NCBI RefSeq assembly: GCF_027942865.1
Contig: NC_134524.1
Coordinates: forward strand, 27,566,536-27,630,535
From: Odontesthes bonariensis
Taxonomy: Eukaryota > Chordata > Actinopteri > Atheriniformes > Atherinopsidae
Direction of reading: 5' to 3'
DNA: 64,000 nt
In this document: positions 51,550 through 63,724 of the stretch, one piece after another
Layout: each line of letters starts with the position of its first letter
Position numbering within the stretch: the stretch's first letter is position 1
The notes under the pieces: model-generated
Database searches by the model: none
Told to the model about the DNA's origin: nothing
Seen by the model: the letters and a program-made list of their open reading frames with translations, nothing else
Made by a program: the position numbers and the translations under genes

Positions 51550-53480
51550 AACCTGTTATGAACAATGTCATTATTGTAGATTTAGGAGCAGAACTTCAGA
51601 AACGTATATCAGTGAATTATATATATTTCTAGCTTCCTTTTAGACTGCAGAGACAAGATCTCTTGAGGCTTAGTTAAGCTTAGGTAACGAGCACATTTTA
51701 GGCCATATGCTTTAGTTATAATTTCAAGCAGGATGTTTCATGATGTATCGTGGTTTGTCATTTTGTTTTCATAAGAAAACACAATCTAAAATATTTTATG
51801 GTCTTATTTTTAATAGATGTTGATTATTAGGGAGAACACTGATCAAACCGGTACATCCAGAAGCTTACATTTCTTAATGGATTGACAGATGACAAACAGA
51901 TGACTTTCAGGATCCACCTTGGATTTACCCTCAATGGTTTTGAACTAATCTCTGAATGTTGTTTTGCATTTCGTGTAACTATAAATGTGATTAAAAAATT
52001 TGGAGTACTGTGACCCTGAGACATGATTGTGCCTAATTCCAAGTAGCAACAACTTTGACTTTGTCATCCTGTGTGACTTGTGTATCATCTGCTTGGCCTC
52101 ACCTACAGTGAGTGGGCAGTAGTAAAACTCACTGAAACCAAATGCCACTTTTTTTCTTCAAAAAAGGAAAGAGAATATTTTTCCTTATATACAGCAGTTG
52201 GACTGACCACTAGACAAATTAAAATATCTCACACTTTGGGTATGAAATGTGAGATAATGTGTTTACCATAGAAAAATTCAAAAGAATATATTATTTTATT
52301 ATTTATGATCTGATTTCAGGTGAAATAAACAAAGCCCTTGTGAAAATCAGAGTCATGCATATTAAAATGTTGTGGTACTGTTTCAACTTTGAACATGCAT
52401 AGCAAAGAAATTACTCTCAAACCTCAGAACTTCTTAACTTTTTTTTTTTAAGTAAGTGAAGTGACATTTGTGGGTTTCAGTAGTATATAATAATATCACT
52501 TAAAGCTACAAAAAAAAATCCCCCTGCAATTTAGTTGTCTGACAAAATTTAGTCACTTCCTGAATGAGTTTAAGCAGTAAAATAAATAAATATAGAATAA
52601 AATAATTAAGCAATTATTATTTTTTTATTTTTTTACTTTTTTTGCCAGCTGTCAATGCTGCTGTGGCTCCAGAGCATTGCTTTAAGTCTAATATAAACAT
52701 TAAATTTTTCATATTAGTGTAGGATTGTAGTTTATTCTTTTGCAAAGGATGGTATAACGCTGTGTATTTATCGAGACTTTCAACACCAGGTAGGCCAAGT
52801 ATGGAGAAATGTAAGAAAATTATTTGCATTTACATTTGCATTTACCTCTGACGAGAGTGGCTTACCAGTATGCCTAACTTGTGGTGACCTTCAACTCGGC
52901 GTGTTTTTTTTATATATTATTATTTTTTTAAAGTTCAAGAGTTTAAAAGTTTAGAGTTCAAAATGTTCAAAATGTGTTCATTACATAAATAAAATTTTAT
53001 TTTCTCCGTAGCACTTCATGGATTTCGTAAGCAACACACTATAGTTTATACAAAGCGTAAAGGTAAAAAACCAATATCTAAATTTTAGTGTTTTCTTTTC
53101 CATGGAAACTGGGTCCAAATGGCTCTTTGAGGTTGCCGACCCCTGGCCTTGTCAAAGCCCAGACCTCAGTTAAAGGGGAAGTTCGTTTTTTTTAAAAACC
53201 TGGACCTTATTTCTGGAATAAAATAGGTTCATCTACTCACCAATCAACAGTTTGGCGAAAGTCGGCGTCCTTCGGAAGATATTTATATTACTTGAGATCC
53301 GCATATATCCATATAATGGGAGTGAACAGGGCATAGACAATACAGCCTCTAAATAAGGCATTATCTATCTTTATTTCACCAATACTTTAAGATGAATGAA
53401 TGGATGAACGCGTACTATTGGACTGTTAGCTCACAGTTCCTGGAGAACCGTCTCTATGTAAAGGCAGAAAAGTATGAGGT
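51550..53480. other. Unassigned DNA
   Basis: AT-rich, no gene. 53100-53160 resembles a hAT terminus (AGGTTGCCGACCCCTGG). Confidence 0.4.
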
Positions 53481-53489
53481 GCCACCTGG

Positions 53490-53801
53490 GACATAAATCA
53501 GAATTAACTTCCATATACACATATGAAATTAAACTCTTCCACATACCATACTCAAAACCTTGCACAAACACTAGTGAAAAGCTCTCACATAAACTAGTGG
53601 AAACATTTACCTCTTATATAACCTACTCAAAAGCTCTCCCTCACACTACTGAAAAGCTTTCATATAAACTAGTGGAAAGCTTTACCTTTCATATATACTA
53701 GTAAAAAGCTCTCATACACACTAGTAAAACCTCTCATACACACTGGTCAAACCTCTCATACACACTGGTCAAACCTCTCATACACACTGGTCAAACCTCT
53801 C
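53490..53801. repeat. Degenerate ~20-bp tandem repeats around the ERV site
   Basis: Imperfect units of the type CTCATACACACTGGTCAAAC and CTAGTGGAAAGCTTT repeat to the edge of the retrovirus. The same units resume after it (60976-61020), so the retrovirus entered this array. Confidence 0.75.
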
Positions 53802-54141
53802 TGTTGAGTTGTAAATGCATGTTGTGTTAGTTATCCCATATATACTCTGTCTTTTGTATTGATCAAGAGTTTTAAGCAAAGTTGTGCTTTGCTCATTTGT
53901 GTTAAGGTCATAAATTCCACTGTTAGGAATGCGGCCTGAAACTGGATCCCCCTTTCCTTTCTTTTGAGAGCTGTTGTACACACCCACTTCTGAATAAAAT
54001 AGAGGAGGCGTGAGGAGATGGTCAGAGTGATCAGGAAGAAGCTGTGAAAAGCTGTCTCCTCATCAGCTCTCCTCATGAGTTAAAAATCCTAAACGTCTCT
54101 CTCTCTGTTCTTTATGAATTTGTAGGTATTTGAACCTGACA
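53802..54141 (+). repeat. 5' LTR of the endogenous retrovirus
   Basis: Contains a TATA-like TATATACTCTG and AATAAAATAGAGG. Differs from the 3' LTR by a ~10-bp segment near 53938 and a few substitutions and short repeat changes. Confidence 0.9.
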
Positions 54142-54842
54142 TTTAATTGGTCCTTCGAGCCGCATTCCAAGAGATCTGAGGATTCCAGCGGGCGAGGTAG
54201 AATCCAGAAAGACCGTGCACGGCTAAAGAACTCTAGTGAGTTTTTTAAATCCTTTTCCAGGACTGGAGATCGGCCTGCCCACTGGAATCTGAGGATTGAC
54301 GGAAAATCCGTGGAAGGCGAGAGACAACGTTGTAGGTGAGTATGTTTAAACTTAAAAAGAGAAGCGTGAACGAGGGTTCAGCGCGTAAAAAACCCTGTAA
54401 TCCTAGGCTCTGACAGGTACCACCTGTTGAGGGAACGGGGCCCGACGAATACCCGTGAGGACAGCGGAGTCCTGCGAAAACAGGCGCTTAAATTCCGTGA
54501 TAAAAATTTGATTTTAAAAAGTACCCCCTGTTGAGGGAACGGGGCCGACGAATACCCGTGAGGACAGCGGAGTCCTGCGAAAACAGGCGCGAAAAAATTC
54601 CGTACGGTGTGAATGTGAATGTGTGTAAGGAGAGCGAAAAATATCATTTAGATATTTTTCCCCTCATAAAATACAGCAGGACTGTAAGCAGAGAGCCTCT
54701 TGTGGATGCAAAGGCAAGAATCTTCCACTCGAAAGAGTTGAAGTGAAGGTTACCACAAGAGGAGATTTTTCTCTGCCCTGCTGAATAAATAACCAGTTAT
54801 TAGAACACCCTAGGTGTTGAAAAGCTGGACTAAATTTTCAAA
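54142..54842 (+). other. Retroviral leader with primer site and internal duplication
   Basis: TGGTCCTTCGAGCCG starts six bases after the LTR and is the candidate primer-binding site; the tRNA is not identified. A ~72-bp unit with CCTGTTGAGGGAACGGGGCC occurs at about 54420 and 54526. A GTGAGT donor follows GTTGTAG near 54336. Confidence 0.6.
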
Positions 54843-56150
54843 ATGGGAAACGGGGGAAGTAAACAGTAAAAAAGAAAGTGTCTATAAAGAAGATAAAGAA
54901 GCAAAGAAGATAAATTGTGCAGAGAACAGCTATTATGCAAAGATTGAAAGTTCATAGAAAAGCAGGATCCTGATAAAATTGAATTCCTTCCAAAAAGAGT
55001 AAAATATGGATTTAATGGAAGCTTAAAATACACAAAAATTAGTTGTGCTGCAGGATGAAATTATAACAAAGACAAAAGGTTGCCCAAATGATAAAAAAAA
55101 AAAAACTGGCAAGTCAGAGTGGGTTGGTGCATGTTACTGACTGACTAAATGAGTTCAGAAATAATACTGAACTGACTAGAGACTCGACAGAGAAACTTCA
55201 AACTGACTTCTCCACTGAATGATATCTGACTGACGTTGACGGCAATGATAACTTTTTAAGACTGGACAGACTCCGATGGACAATTACTTTAAAGAAATTC
55301 TGCTTTGGGAAGGAGATTTTGGACTGTTTTAGTGATTCCTAGAGTATTTACATTGAGAATAGTTATGTAAACTTTTGTGGGAGCTCTAATAAAATAAATT
55401 AAAATAAAGTCCATGCCCATGGTTTTATGAGATTAATTAAATTAAATTAGCAAAGTGAACTATTGATTTAAAATGATATATTATCAGGGATATAACGAGG
55501 AAGAGAAGGAAGGCATAGAGAATGTAAAATTTCTGGTTGATTCAAGCAAAAAAAGAAAAAAAAAGAGCTGGAATAGTATGACTAAATGGCCCTGAATTTC
55601 AGTTAAATTACCAAGATTTGTTTCTGAATGGAGACGTAAAACCAGTAATTCTGCTGATAGATGATAGAGATTATGATGGACAGATTGTTGCATGTTACCT
55701 TTTGGTATAAAAACGATGAAGGTTATGAAAAACAATTAAAAAGATTAACTCCAGACAAAATAAATAAAGTAAAAGAGAGTGGAGACCATTGCATGTCTCA
55801 TTAAGCAAAGCAAAAAAAAAAACCAGAAATGGGAGGATCTGGGTACAGGGAGGAAAAGCTACAGACTAAATAAAATAAAATAAAAATAAAAAACATCAGT
55901 TAACACGTGGTACAGTGCTGAGACGGGACTCACTAGAAAGGCTTTGTTCTGGACTGTTCAGGTCCATGCAGGAGTCCGATTAAACACACTGTCCACATGA
56001 GATGTAATGACCTCTGACTTTAGTGACTCAGATGAAGCATTCCTGAGCAAAGTCCCTCATAAACTATGGTCACAAGGACCCACTGATGTTGGACAGATAA
56101 CAGAAAACTCTGCCTGTTCAGATGAGTGCTAAAACAGATATTAGACAGAA
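54843..56150 (+). pseudogene. Gag remnant of the endogenous retrovirus
   Basis: Begins ATGGGAAACGGGGG, which gives a myristoylation-type MGN start, and stops after eight codons. The following 1.3 kb is A-rich with no long frame; only its position between leader and Pol identifies it. No nucleocapsid zinc knuckle was recognised. Confidence 0.5.
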
Positions 56151-56159
56151 TCCATTAAA

Positions 56160-58460
56160 ATAGGATGCTCAAGATGGAATAAAACCAGTAATTGAAGATT
56201 TAATAAAAGCAGGTGTTATAGTTTCGTGTAATGATTCACCGTGTAATACACCAATATTCCCAGTAAGACAACAGGCCCCATCCATCGGATGGAGGATGGT
56301 GCAAGATTTACAAGCTGTAAATCATGCTGAGAATACAAAGGCTCCCTGTGTTTCCAGATCCTCACGCTTTGCTGAATGCACTCAGAGGAGAAGTTATGAG
56401 TGCAAGTAATGGCAAAGTTTGTTCCTCCAAAAGACAGCCAAGTCCTGATAGATATAAGTAGATGACATTTTACTAGCTTCACCAGACGAGGAAACATGCA
56501 AAATAGACACCTTAGCTTTGTTGAAACATTTAGCTGAAGAAGGTCACAAGGCGAGTAAAAATAAACTACAGCTGTGTAAAAGGCAAGTGATGTATTTGGG
56601 ACATAATTTGAGTGCTAAAGGGAGAACCATAGTAGAAAGTAGAAAAACAGCGGTTCTCCAGGCCCCCAAGCCAACCACAAAGAAACAAATGATGTCATTC
56701 TTAGGACCGACAAATTACTGCAGAGCCTGGATTCCAAATTATGCAGAAATAACAGCACCATTAAACAAACTAATGCATGAAGAAACACTAGAAATGTCCT
56801 CTGTCCTCGAATGGACACCAGAAGCAGACATTGCATTCTGTGAAATTAAAAAGGGGTTAGTCTCCAGTACAGCATTAGCATTACCAGACTACAGCAAACC
56901 TTTTATTCAAATGGTAGACTGCAAGGGTCATTTTATAATATAAGCTGCATTAATGACTGTAGAAACAAGTGCAAGATAGTGCTGTTCCATTCACTTATTT
57001 TAAGAGAGCCGCATGCAGTATCAGCCTTATAACTGCAAACAAAACATGACTGTTCGGAGCTAGCAGAGAAAAATGCAAAATCAAGAGCAAATCTTCAAGA
57101 TCAGCCATTAGCTGATGGAGAAGTATTGTTTGTAGATGGCTCTTTTAGGAAAAATGAGTTGGGTAAAATAATAACAGGATATGTTGTGGTGAGTTCCACC
57201 ACAATTTTAAAAAGCACAGCAGCTACTATCTAATTATTCAGAGCAAGCAGCAGAATTAGTGGCCCTTGCTGAAGCATGTAAACTAATGTTAGATAAAAAA
57301 GTAACTGTGTATACTGATAGCCAATATGCATATGCTACAGTACATACTTTAAAAAAAAAAATAGAGGAATGGTAACATCTATAGGAAAACCCGTGACATA
57401 TGTAGAACTATTAACAATGCTAAAACACAAAAAATTAACTGTATGCAAATGCGCTGCGCATACATCTCGCACAGATTTTGTCTCAAAAGAAAATGCATTT
57501 GTTGATGAAACGGCTAAAGCAGCAGCAGGGTACATTGAAATAATAAATGTAACTCCAGGAGTATCACTCCAAGTAGAAGTTTTGAGAGATATGTAACAGC
57601 AAAGCCACAGTCAGAAATGGATGGCTGGATAAAAAAGGAAGCTACACTGAAAAATGACGTCTATGTATGACGAGAAAAATAAATAAATAAATAAATAAAA
57701 AAACCTATCCTAGAGAAAGATCTATACAGATGGGCTGCAATATTGAGCCATGGCGTAATGCATGTCTCAAAAGGAGGGATGGTGGTATAGGTACATCAAC
57801 ATTATACTACTTATGGATTTAATACTTATAAAAAAAATTTGTAGAGTGTGTTTGACATGCGCTAAGCTTAAGCCTCAGGGTAATCTAAGGCCAGGCTTAA
57901 GGTGCTTTCCAGAACCTAAATACCCCTTCCAAGTAATTCACATGGATTTTATTGAATTAAATAGAAGTGAGAGAAAAAGGTTTTGTTATAGTCATCATAG
58001 ATGCATGTTCAAAATGGATAGAATTCTATTCAACGAAGAATCCAGATGCACTAACTAACAGGAATTACTGAAAGAATATATAGAGATAATGGAACTTATT
58101 TTGTGAACCAAATTATGAATAGGATTGAACAAATGTTCCACATTGACCTAAAACACCATTGGCGTATCATCCACAAAGTGCGGGATTAGTTGAAAGGATG
58201 AATGGAACAATTAAAAACAGACTAAAAGAAATGTATGGAGGAAACAAGAAGTACATGGACACCTTGTGAAACTCTGTTTGGCAGGCCATATAGAATTCCT
58301 CATTTTTAGAATACATGGGAATTAAATGATGAGAGTAATCTAGCTGATAATATGAGAACAACGCTAGAATTTAAGACAATAAAAAAACTGATTACTGATT
58401 ACCAGGCTTTGCTCACCACTCCCACAGCAGTTAAAATAGCTGAAAGAAACACATGGATCA
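56160..58460 (+). pseudogene. Pol remnant of the endogenous retrovirus
   Basis: In separate frames: RT start (TPIFPVRQQ and WRMVQDLQAVN near 56260-56330), then a gap where the catalytic YxDD core should be, RT connection (56518-56943: KLQLCKRQVMYLGHNL, FLGPTNYCRAW), RNase H (VLFVDGS near 57130, YTDSQYAYA near 57315), integrase zinc part (CLTCAKLKPQGN near 57860) and integrase core (HMDFIEL near 57940; RDNGTYF near 58085). Many stops lie between. The RT core deletion makes it inactive. Confidence 0.8.
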
Positions 58461-58882
58461 TTGAGAGTAAGGATAAGTAGATAGCAGGTCTCTGTTGAAC
58501 TCATGACCCACAGGGAAAGTCCAGACTTCAAAGGGGATGATATGAATTATGATATCGTCGTCTCAATGCTGGTGAAGATTGACCACAGCCCTGTGACAGT
58601 CCTTAGGAGTTTAAACAGAGATTTTCTAATTTACTACAACCTTAGACCTGTGAAAGCATTTGGGAGTGGTTCTTGAGGAGACAACTGCCATAAGATTGAG
58701 AGAGCAAACGCCTGTATATACAAAGACTCCTTTTTGGAGAGAAAGGGAGACAAATCCATTCCCTATCTTATCTGGACCAATAAATCAAAGTTGACAACTT
58801 ACCCTCATTCCTCACGGAAGACTGAGATGAGTGCTATCTAGATTTCACTCACAACCAAATCCTAAAACTGTATTCAGTAAGC

Positions 58883-60297
58883 ATGTGGTTAAAGTGGAGT
58901 GTATTAATTGTGGGCCTGCTAGGAGCCCAGGCAACAGAAAATCTAGAATGTACAGTAAACAAGACTCAGATGTACTTGTCAATTCCTTTGGTCTATTTAC
59001 CTCTAAGCAGGATCTCGGTGGTAACTTTTCAACTCAGCCACTTACAAGTTCCAGTTGGGAAGGTGGAGAGAGGTGAAGATTGGTATATGACAAACGAGAT
59101 GAATAATCGTGTTTGGGGCACCCTGCTGGCAGATACACCAGGCAAGGATTGGAGTGCGTACAAGACTACTGATTATGCTAAACATTACAGATCTATCATA
59201 AAAATGCAACAGAAAACCGATGAAATTATCTTAATTGTTAACTTGACTAAAATCACCCTTTTCCCCCAAGCTATACACAGAGGGCAGATTGTCCTGTGTG
59301 AGCTTGACTGCACCAGTGGGGGCTGGTGTGTTTGCATGGTGCTGGGGGAGGTCTCTGATGAAAGTGGTTCAGAAGTTTTTGGGATAAAGTAGTGACTGGT
59401 TTTTAATGACTGAGATTGCAGCTAATAAAACACAAACAGATTGTGTGATATGTTTGGGTCCTAGACCCATTCTCCAAGTTGTATTAGCTTCTCCAGATAA
59501 AGAGAAACCTTTGTTTTCTAAAAGGATAGCTCAAGGAAATTTTACCTGTATAAATATGACAGCAGGAAAGAATCCGTTAGGTAAAATGTCCACAATATGG
59601 TGTCAAACTATAATAACTATTAATGTTACATTTAAACCTCTAAATGTCCCGTGGCGACATTTGGTGGTGGTGTGGTGATAACAAGCTTTTTGACAGACTT
59701 CCAAATAATGTGACTGGTGTGTGTGGTATTGTTACCTTACTGTTACCTGTTTCGATTTATCCTATTTTAGCTGCAGACCTAGTTCTTGGGTTGAAAACTG
59801 TCTTACTTGAATTTTGGAGAGCTAAACAAGAAATGCTTGTTTTAGAGCCGACTTATTCAGACGCTATAGGGGTTCCTAGAGGAGTCCCAGATGAACACAA
59901 ACTGGTTGATCAGGTGGCAGCAGGGTTTTGAGTCATCTCTGTTGGTGGTGTACGATAAATAAAAATGAAGACAGAATCAATTACATCCATTACAATGTGC
60001 AGAGGTTAGGTAATATGACACAACATGGGTTTCAAGCAATTGCTGAGCAATTGGCTGCATCTTCCCTTATGGCTTTCAGAAGATCGTATGGCTCTGGACA
60101 TGTTGCTGGCTGAACAGGGAGGTTTGTGTGTGATATTTGACGAGCAATGTTGCACATTTATTCCCAATAATACGGCAAAGGATGGCAGCATCACATTGGG
60201 GCCTACGGATTTTGAACTGAAAGAGCACTCTGGAGTCGACACTACCATGTGGGACTCATGGATAGATGTATTTGGGAAGTATAGAACATCAATTTAA
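58883..60297 (+). pseudogene. Env remnant of the endogenous retrovirus
   Basis: Surface part: a 169-codon frame starting with a signal-like MWLKWSVLIVGLLGAQA, followed after a stop by another piece (59406-59678) with several N-glycosylation sites. The transmembrane part, in shifted frames, has a fusion-region-like hydrophobic stretch (VCGIVTLLLPVSIYPI) near 59720 and, at 60085-60150, ALDMLLAEQGG then CVIFDEQCC, the immunosuppressive-type region and CX6CC motif of gamma-type Env. At least four breaks separate the segments. No membrane-span frame survives intact. Confidence 0.8.
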
Positions 60298-60644
60298 TCT
60301 GTGTTGATATCTATTGCTGTTTTTGCAGCAATTCTGACCTTGTGTGGATGTTGTTGTATTCCCTGTCTTAATAACCACTGTTATTTCACCCTCTGAGCAG
60401 CAGCTGACTCAAATGTGCCTTCTCCTTGATTACCAGACTGATGATGATGAAGAACGAGAAGTGAAATCATTCCTTCTCCTTGGTTTGTATTCTGATCCAC
60501 ATGACTATGAGTAATCACTTTTCTCTCTGTGTGTAAGCAGGTATGCGCTCATATACATGCTCCTGTAGCTGAAAATCTCGCAAGAAGAGGTTGCGTTGTT
60601 GAAATGACAATTTGAGTGTAATATGTGATAAAAAAGGAGGGAAA

Positions 60645-60975
60645 TGTTGAGTTGTAAATGCATGTTGTGTTAGTTATCCCATATATACTCTGTCTTTTGT
60701 ATTGATCAAGAGTTTTAAGCAAAGTTGTGCTTTGCTCATTTGTGTTAAGGTCGTCAATTCCACTGTTAGGAATGCGGATCCCCCTTTCCTTTCTTTTGAG
60801 AGCTGTTGTACACACCCACTTCTGAATAAAATAGAGGAGGCGTGAGGAGATGGTCAGAGTGATCAGGAAGAAGCTGTGAAAAGCTGTCTCCTCATCAGCT
60901 CTCCTCATGAGTTAAAAATCCTAAACATCTCTCTCTCTCTCTTCTTTATGAATTTGTAGGTATTTGAACCTGACA
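60645..60975 (+). repeat. 3' LTR of the endogenous retrovirus
   Basis: 331 bp, follows the polypurine tract directly, ends CCTGACA, then CTCTC. Confidence 0.9.
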
Positions 60976-61365
60976 CTCTCATACACACTGGTCGAACCTC
61001 TCATACACACTAGTCAAATATTTGTGCATTTCAGTTGAAATGGAAGGCATTTCAGTGAAACGGGAAGGCGTTTTATTATGTTGTAGCTTTAAACAGAAGT
61101 CATTCTGGTTAGCTTTGTGCTTTTTGTGCAATCTCCAGCCGGTATTTTAAGAAATAAAATAATCGACAATTGCTCAGCTACCCGCTGAATACCTCACACA
61201 AGCAGCGGCATTACTCAACTTTATTTTGGCTTCAACGGAGACCCTGTTCCGGATTCTGTACGATCATTCATTGCTGCAATGTCTAGATATGATCCTAATA
61301 ATAGAGACATCATCAACACACTTTAGTTACTGATATTCAGTTATCCATGCACCGAAGCACTGTAG
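60976..61365. other. Tail of tandem array and unassigned DNA
   Basis: 60976-61020 continues the ~20-bp repeats; the rest to 61365 holds no supported feature. Confidence 0.5.
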
Positions 61366-61730
61366 GGCTTGATAGCGAGCGGCATATTCCCTTCTGAGAA
61401 AGAAGGTAAACTTCACCCCTGTGCTTTCTTTTCTAGGCGTCTGACTGCTGCTGAGCGGAATTATGATGTTGGGAATCGGGAGCTCTTGGCCATTAAATTG
61501 GCTCTTGAAGAGTGGAGACACTGGTTGGGGGGAGCTAAGCTGCCTTTCTTAGTTTGGACTGATCACAAAAATCTCTCCTACCTGCACAGTGCCAAAAGGC
61601 TGAATTCCCGGCAGGCAAGTTGGGCGCTGTTTTTTGGCCGGTTCATGTCCTCCATTTCTTACCGTCCAGGCTCCCGTAATGGCAAGCCGGATGCTTTGTC
61701 CAGACAGTTCGCCTTTGACAATGAGACCAC

Positions 61731-62675
61731 CAGTGTTGGGAGTAACGGCGTTTAAGTATAACGGCGTTATTTTTCCAGTAACGGAGTAATCTAATTAATT
61801 ACTTTTCCCATTGTTACAACGCCGTTATCGTTACTGAGAATACAAAGTGGCACATTACTACAATTTGGTTGTAGGCTTTGGGCTACACATCAGCTGCATG
61901 CTGCCTTGAGAGAGCAGGGGTGGGGATGATGACACCGTTGCAAATGCGATGATGATTGGCTGTGTGGGCGGATGCCCTGCTCACGCTGTCTCACTGCACG
62001 CGCTGACTACTACTACTAAACACACACAGACAGCGACAATGGCGACGAGCCAGGGAAGTTCAAAGGTAGCGTTCTCTAACTGGAAGTACCGGCACTACTT
62101 CTCACTCGTGGAGATAAAAGGCAAGAATGTGTATGTAACATGCACGCTTTGCCCAGGGAACAAAATTTTATCCACGTCTGCCTCAAGTAACTCAAATCTA
62201 ATGAAGCACCTCACATCAACCCACGCCAATATGACACTTGTTGCTTCTGCAGCTGCAAACCCAACCCCAAGCCCAAATGCAGCTAGCGTGAGCCCCAGCG
62301 AAGGAGACGGAGCCACTCGAAAACAAACAACACTCGATTTTTCGGGTCAGAAACAGGTGACCACCATCACCGTTTTATATTCAATATTTATGTTTTTATT
62401 TCTATGCATCATATGGCAGGCTGCAATCATTTGAGTTCAAATAAATACCGAATGTTCTACATTACTGTATATAGTGTTTTTATTCTTCAATAATTTAATA
62501 TAAACATATTTGAGGTTAAAGATGTTATAGAACGCAACAGCGTTATAGAACATAAAAAATAACGCCACAGTTACTTTGCTGAGTAACTAATTACTTTTAC
62601 AATGTGGTAACTGAGTTACTAACTCAATTACTTTTTGGGAGCAGTAACTAGTAACTGTGACTAATTACAACACTG
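61731..62675 (+). mobile_element. hAT element with BED finger inside gypsy Pol
   Basis: 945 bp with CAGTGTTGGGAGTAACGG at the left and the complement of CAGTGTTGTAATTAG at the right, flanked by the exact 8-bp duplicate GAGACCAC (61723-61730, 62676-62683). Carries a BED-finger coding frame and no catalytic domain, so it is an internally deleted derivative. Confidence 0.9.
62038..62434 (+). CDS. BED zinc-finger protein, N-terminus of a hAT transposase
   Basis: The frame from the ATG at about 62039 (MATSQGSSKVAFSNWKYRHY) has the BED pattern: aromatic WKYRHYF, VTCTLCP, then HLTSTH. After the finger comes a Ser/Pro-rich linker and DGATRKQTTLDF, then a frame end at 62434. The RNase-H-like catalytic part is missing. 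It could bind hAT ends but not cut them. Confidence 0.6.
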
Positions 62676-63724
62676 GAGACCACCGAGCCAGCACGTATCC
62701 TACCAACCACCTGCCAAGTTGGGGGAGTTTCGTTTTTGGTGGAGAACCAGATACGCCAAGGATTAGGTGCCGACCCTGACCCTGGTGGCGGACCTCCTAA
62801 TCGCAGGTATGTGCCTGCTATAGCCCGGTCTTCAGTCTTACAGTGGGCGCATACGTCTAAGTTTGCTTGCCATCCTGGCGTTGGTCGAACCATATCTCTA
62901 CTGCGACGCTTTTTTTGGTGGCCATCTCTGGGGTCTGACGTAAGAGAGTATGTGTTGGCTTGTCAGACCTGTGCTCGGAATAAGAGTACTAACACACCCC
63001 CAGTGGTATTTCCTCTGAGATTGTGTCCAACCGAGGTCCCCAGTTTATTACCCAAGTGTGGAGGGCATTCTGTGTCGCCCTAGGGACCAAATTCTCCCTA
63101 AGTTCAAGCCACCATCCACAGTCAAACTGTCAAACAGAATGGTTGACTCAAGAGTTGGAGGCCACCCTCCGCTGTGTTGCGTCCAGCAATCCTTCCACTT
63201 GGAGCTCCCACCTGAAGTGGGTCGACTATGCCCATAACTCCCTCGTTACCTCGGCCACAGGGGTGTCCCCTTTTGAAGCCTCCCTGGGCTACCAGCCCCC
63301 CCTTTTTCCTGAGGAGGAGATAGATCTTGAGGTTCCCTCAGTTGAGCACCATCTTCAGCGGGTTCAACAGATCTGGTCACAAACCTGTGAGGCTCTCCTT
63401 CACACTTCCAATCGCAACTGCCGCATGGCAGACCGTCACCGCCGCCCAGCTCCACCCTACGTACCTGGCCAGCATGTGTGGTTGCTGGCAAAGGACATTC
63501 CCTTGAAAATCACCCACAAAAAGTCAGCTCCCAGGTTCATTGGTCCATATGAGATTGACTCCATTATTAACCCAACTGCACTCCGCCTTAAGCTTCCAGC
63601 TTCCCTTCGTATCCATCCTACCTTTCATGTATCCCAGCTCAAACCTGTTTCTCATAGTCTGTTGTCTCATAGTCTCTCTTCAGACCCACACACCAGCCTA
63701 CCTCCTAATAAACTGTTTTTTGAT

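Larger units (their letters stand above)
53802..60975 (+). mobile_element. Endogenous retrovirus, gamma/epsilon-like, degenerate
   Basis: LTRs at 53802-54141 (340 bp) and 60645-60975 (331 bp), starting TGTTGAGTTG and ending CCTGACA, with CTCTC on both sides (53797-53801, 60976-60980). A purine tract AAAAAAGGAGGGAAA precedes the 3' LTR. The order is leader with a splice donor (TAGGTGAGT near 54335), Gag remnant, Pol remnant and Env remnant. The frames carry many stops and shifts, so the copy is non-functional. Env has a CX6CC motif, a gamma-type hallmark. Confidence 0.9.
61366..63720 (+). pseudogene. Ty3/gypsy Pol remnant: RNase H and integrase
   Basis: 61366-61730: RNase H with [30 protein letters not shown] and [15 protein letters not shown], the gypsy signature. 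After the hAT insertion, 62684-63010 gives the integrase H2C2 finger (HPGVGRTISLLRRFFWWP, CQTCARNK). 63023-63660 gives the integrase after a deletion: SNRGPQF (D to N at the catalytic position), [14 protein letters not shown], and C-terminal FIGPYEI and [14 protein letters not shown]. The first catalytic Asp region is missing, so integrase is dead. Confidence 0.85.
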
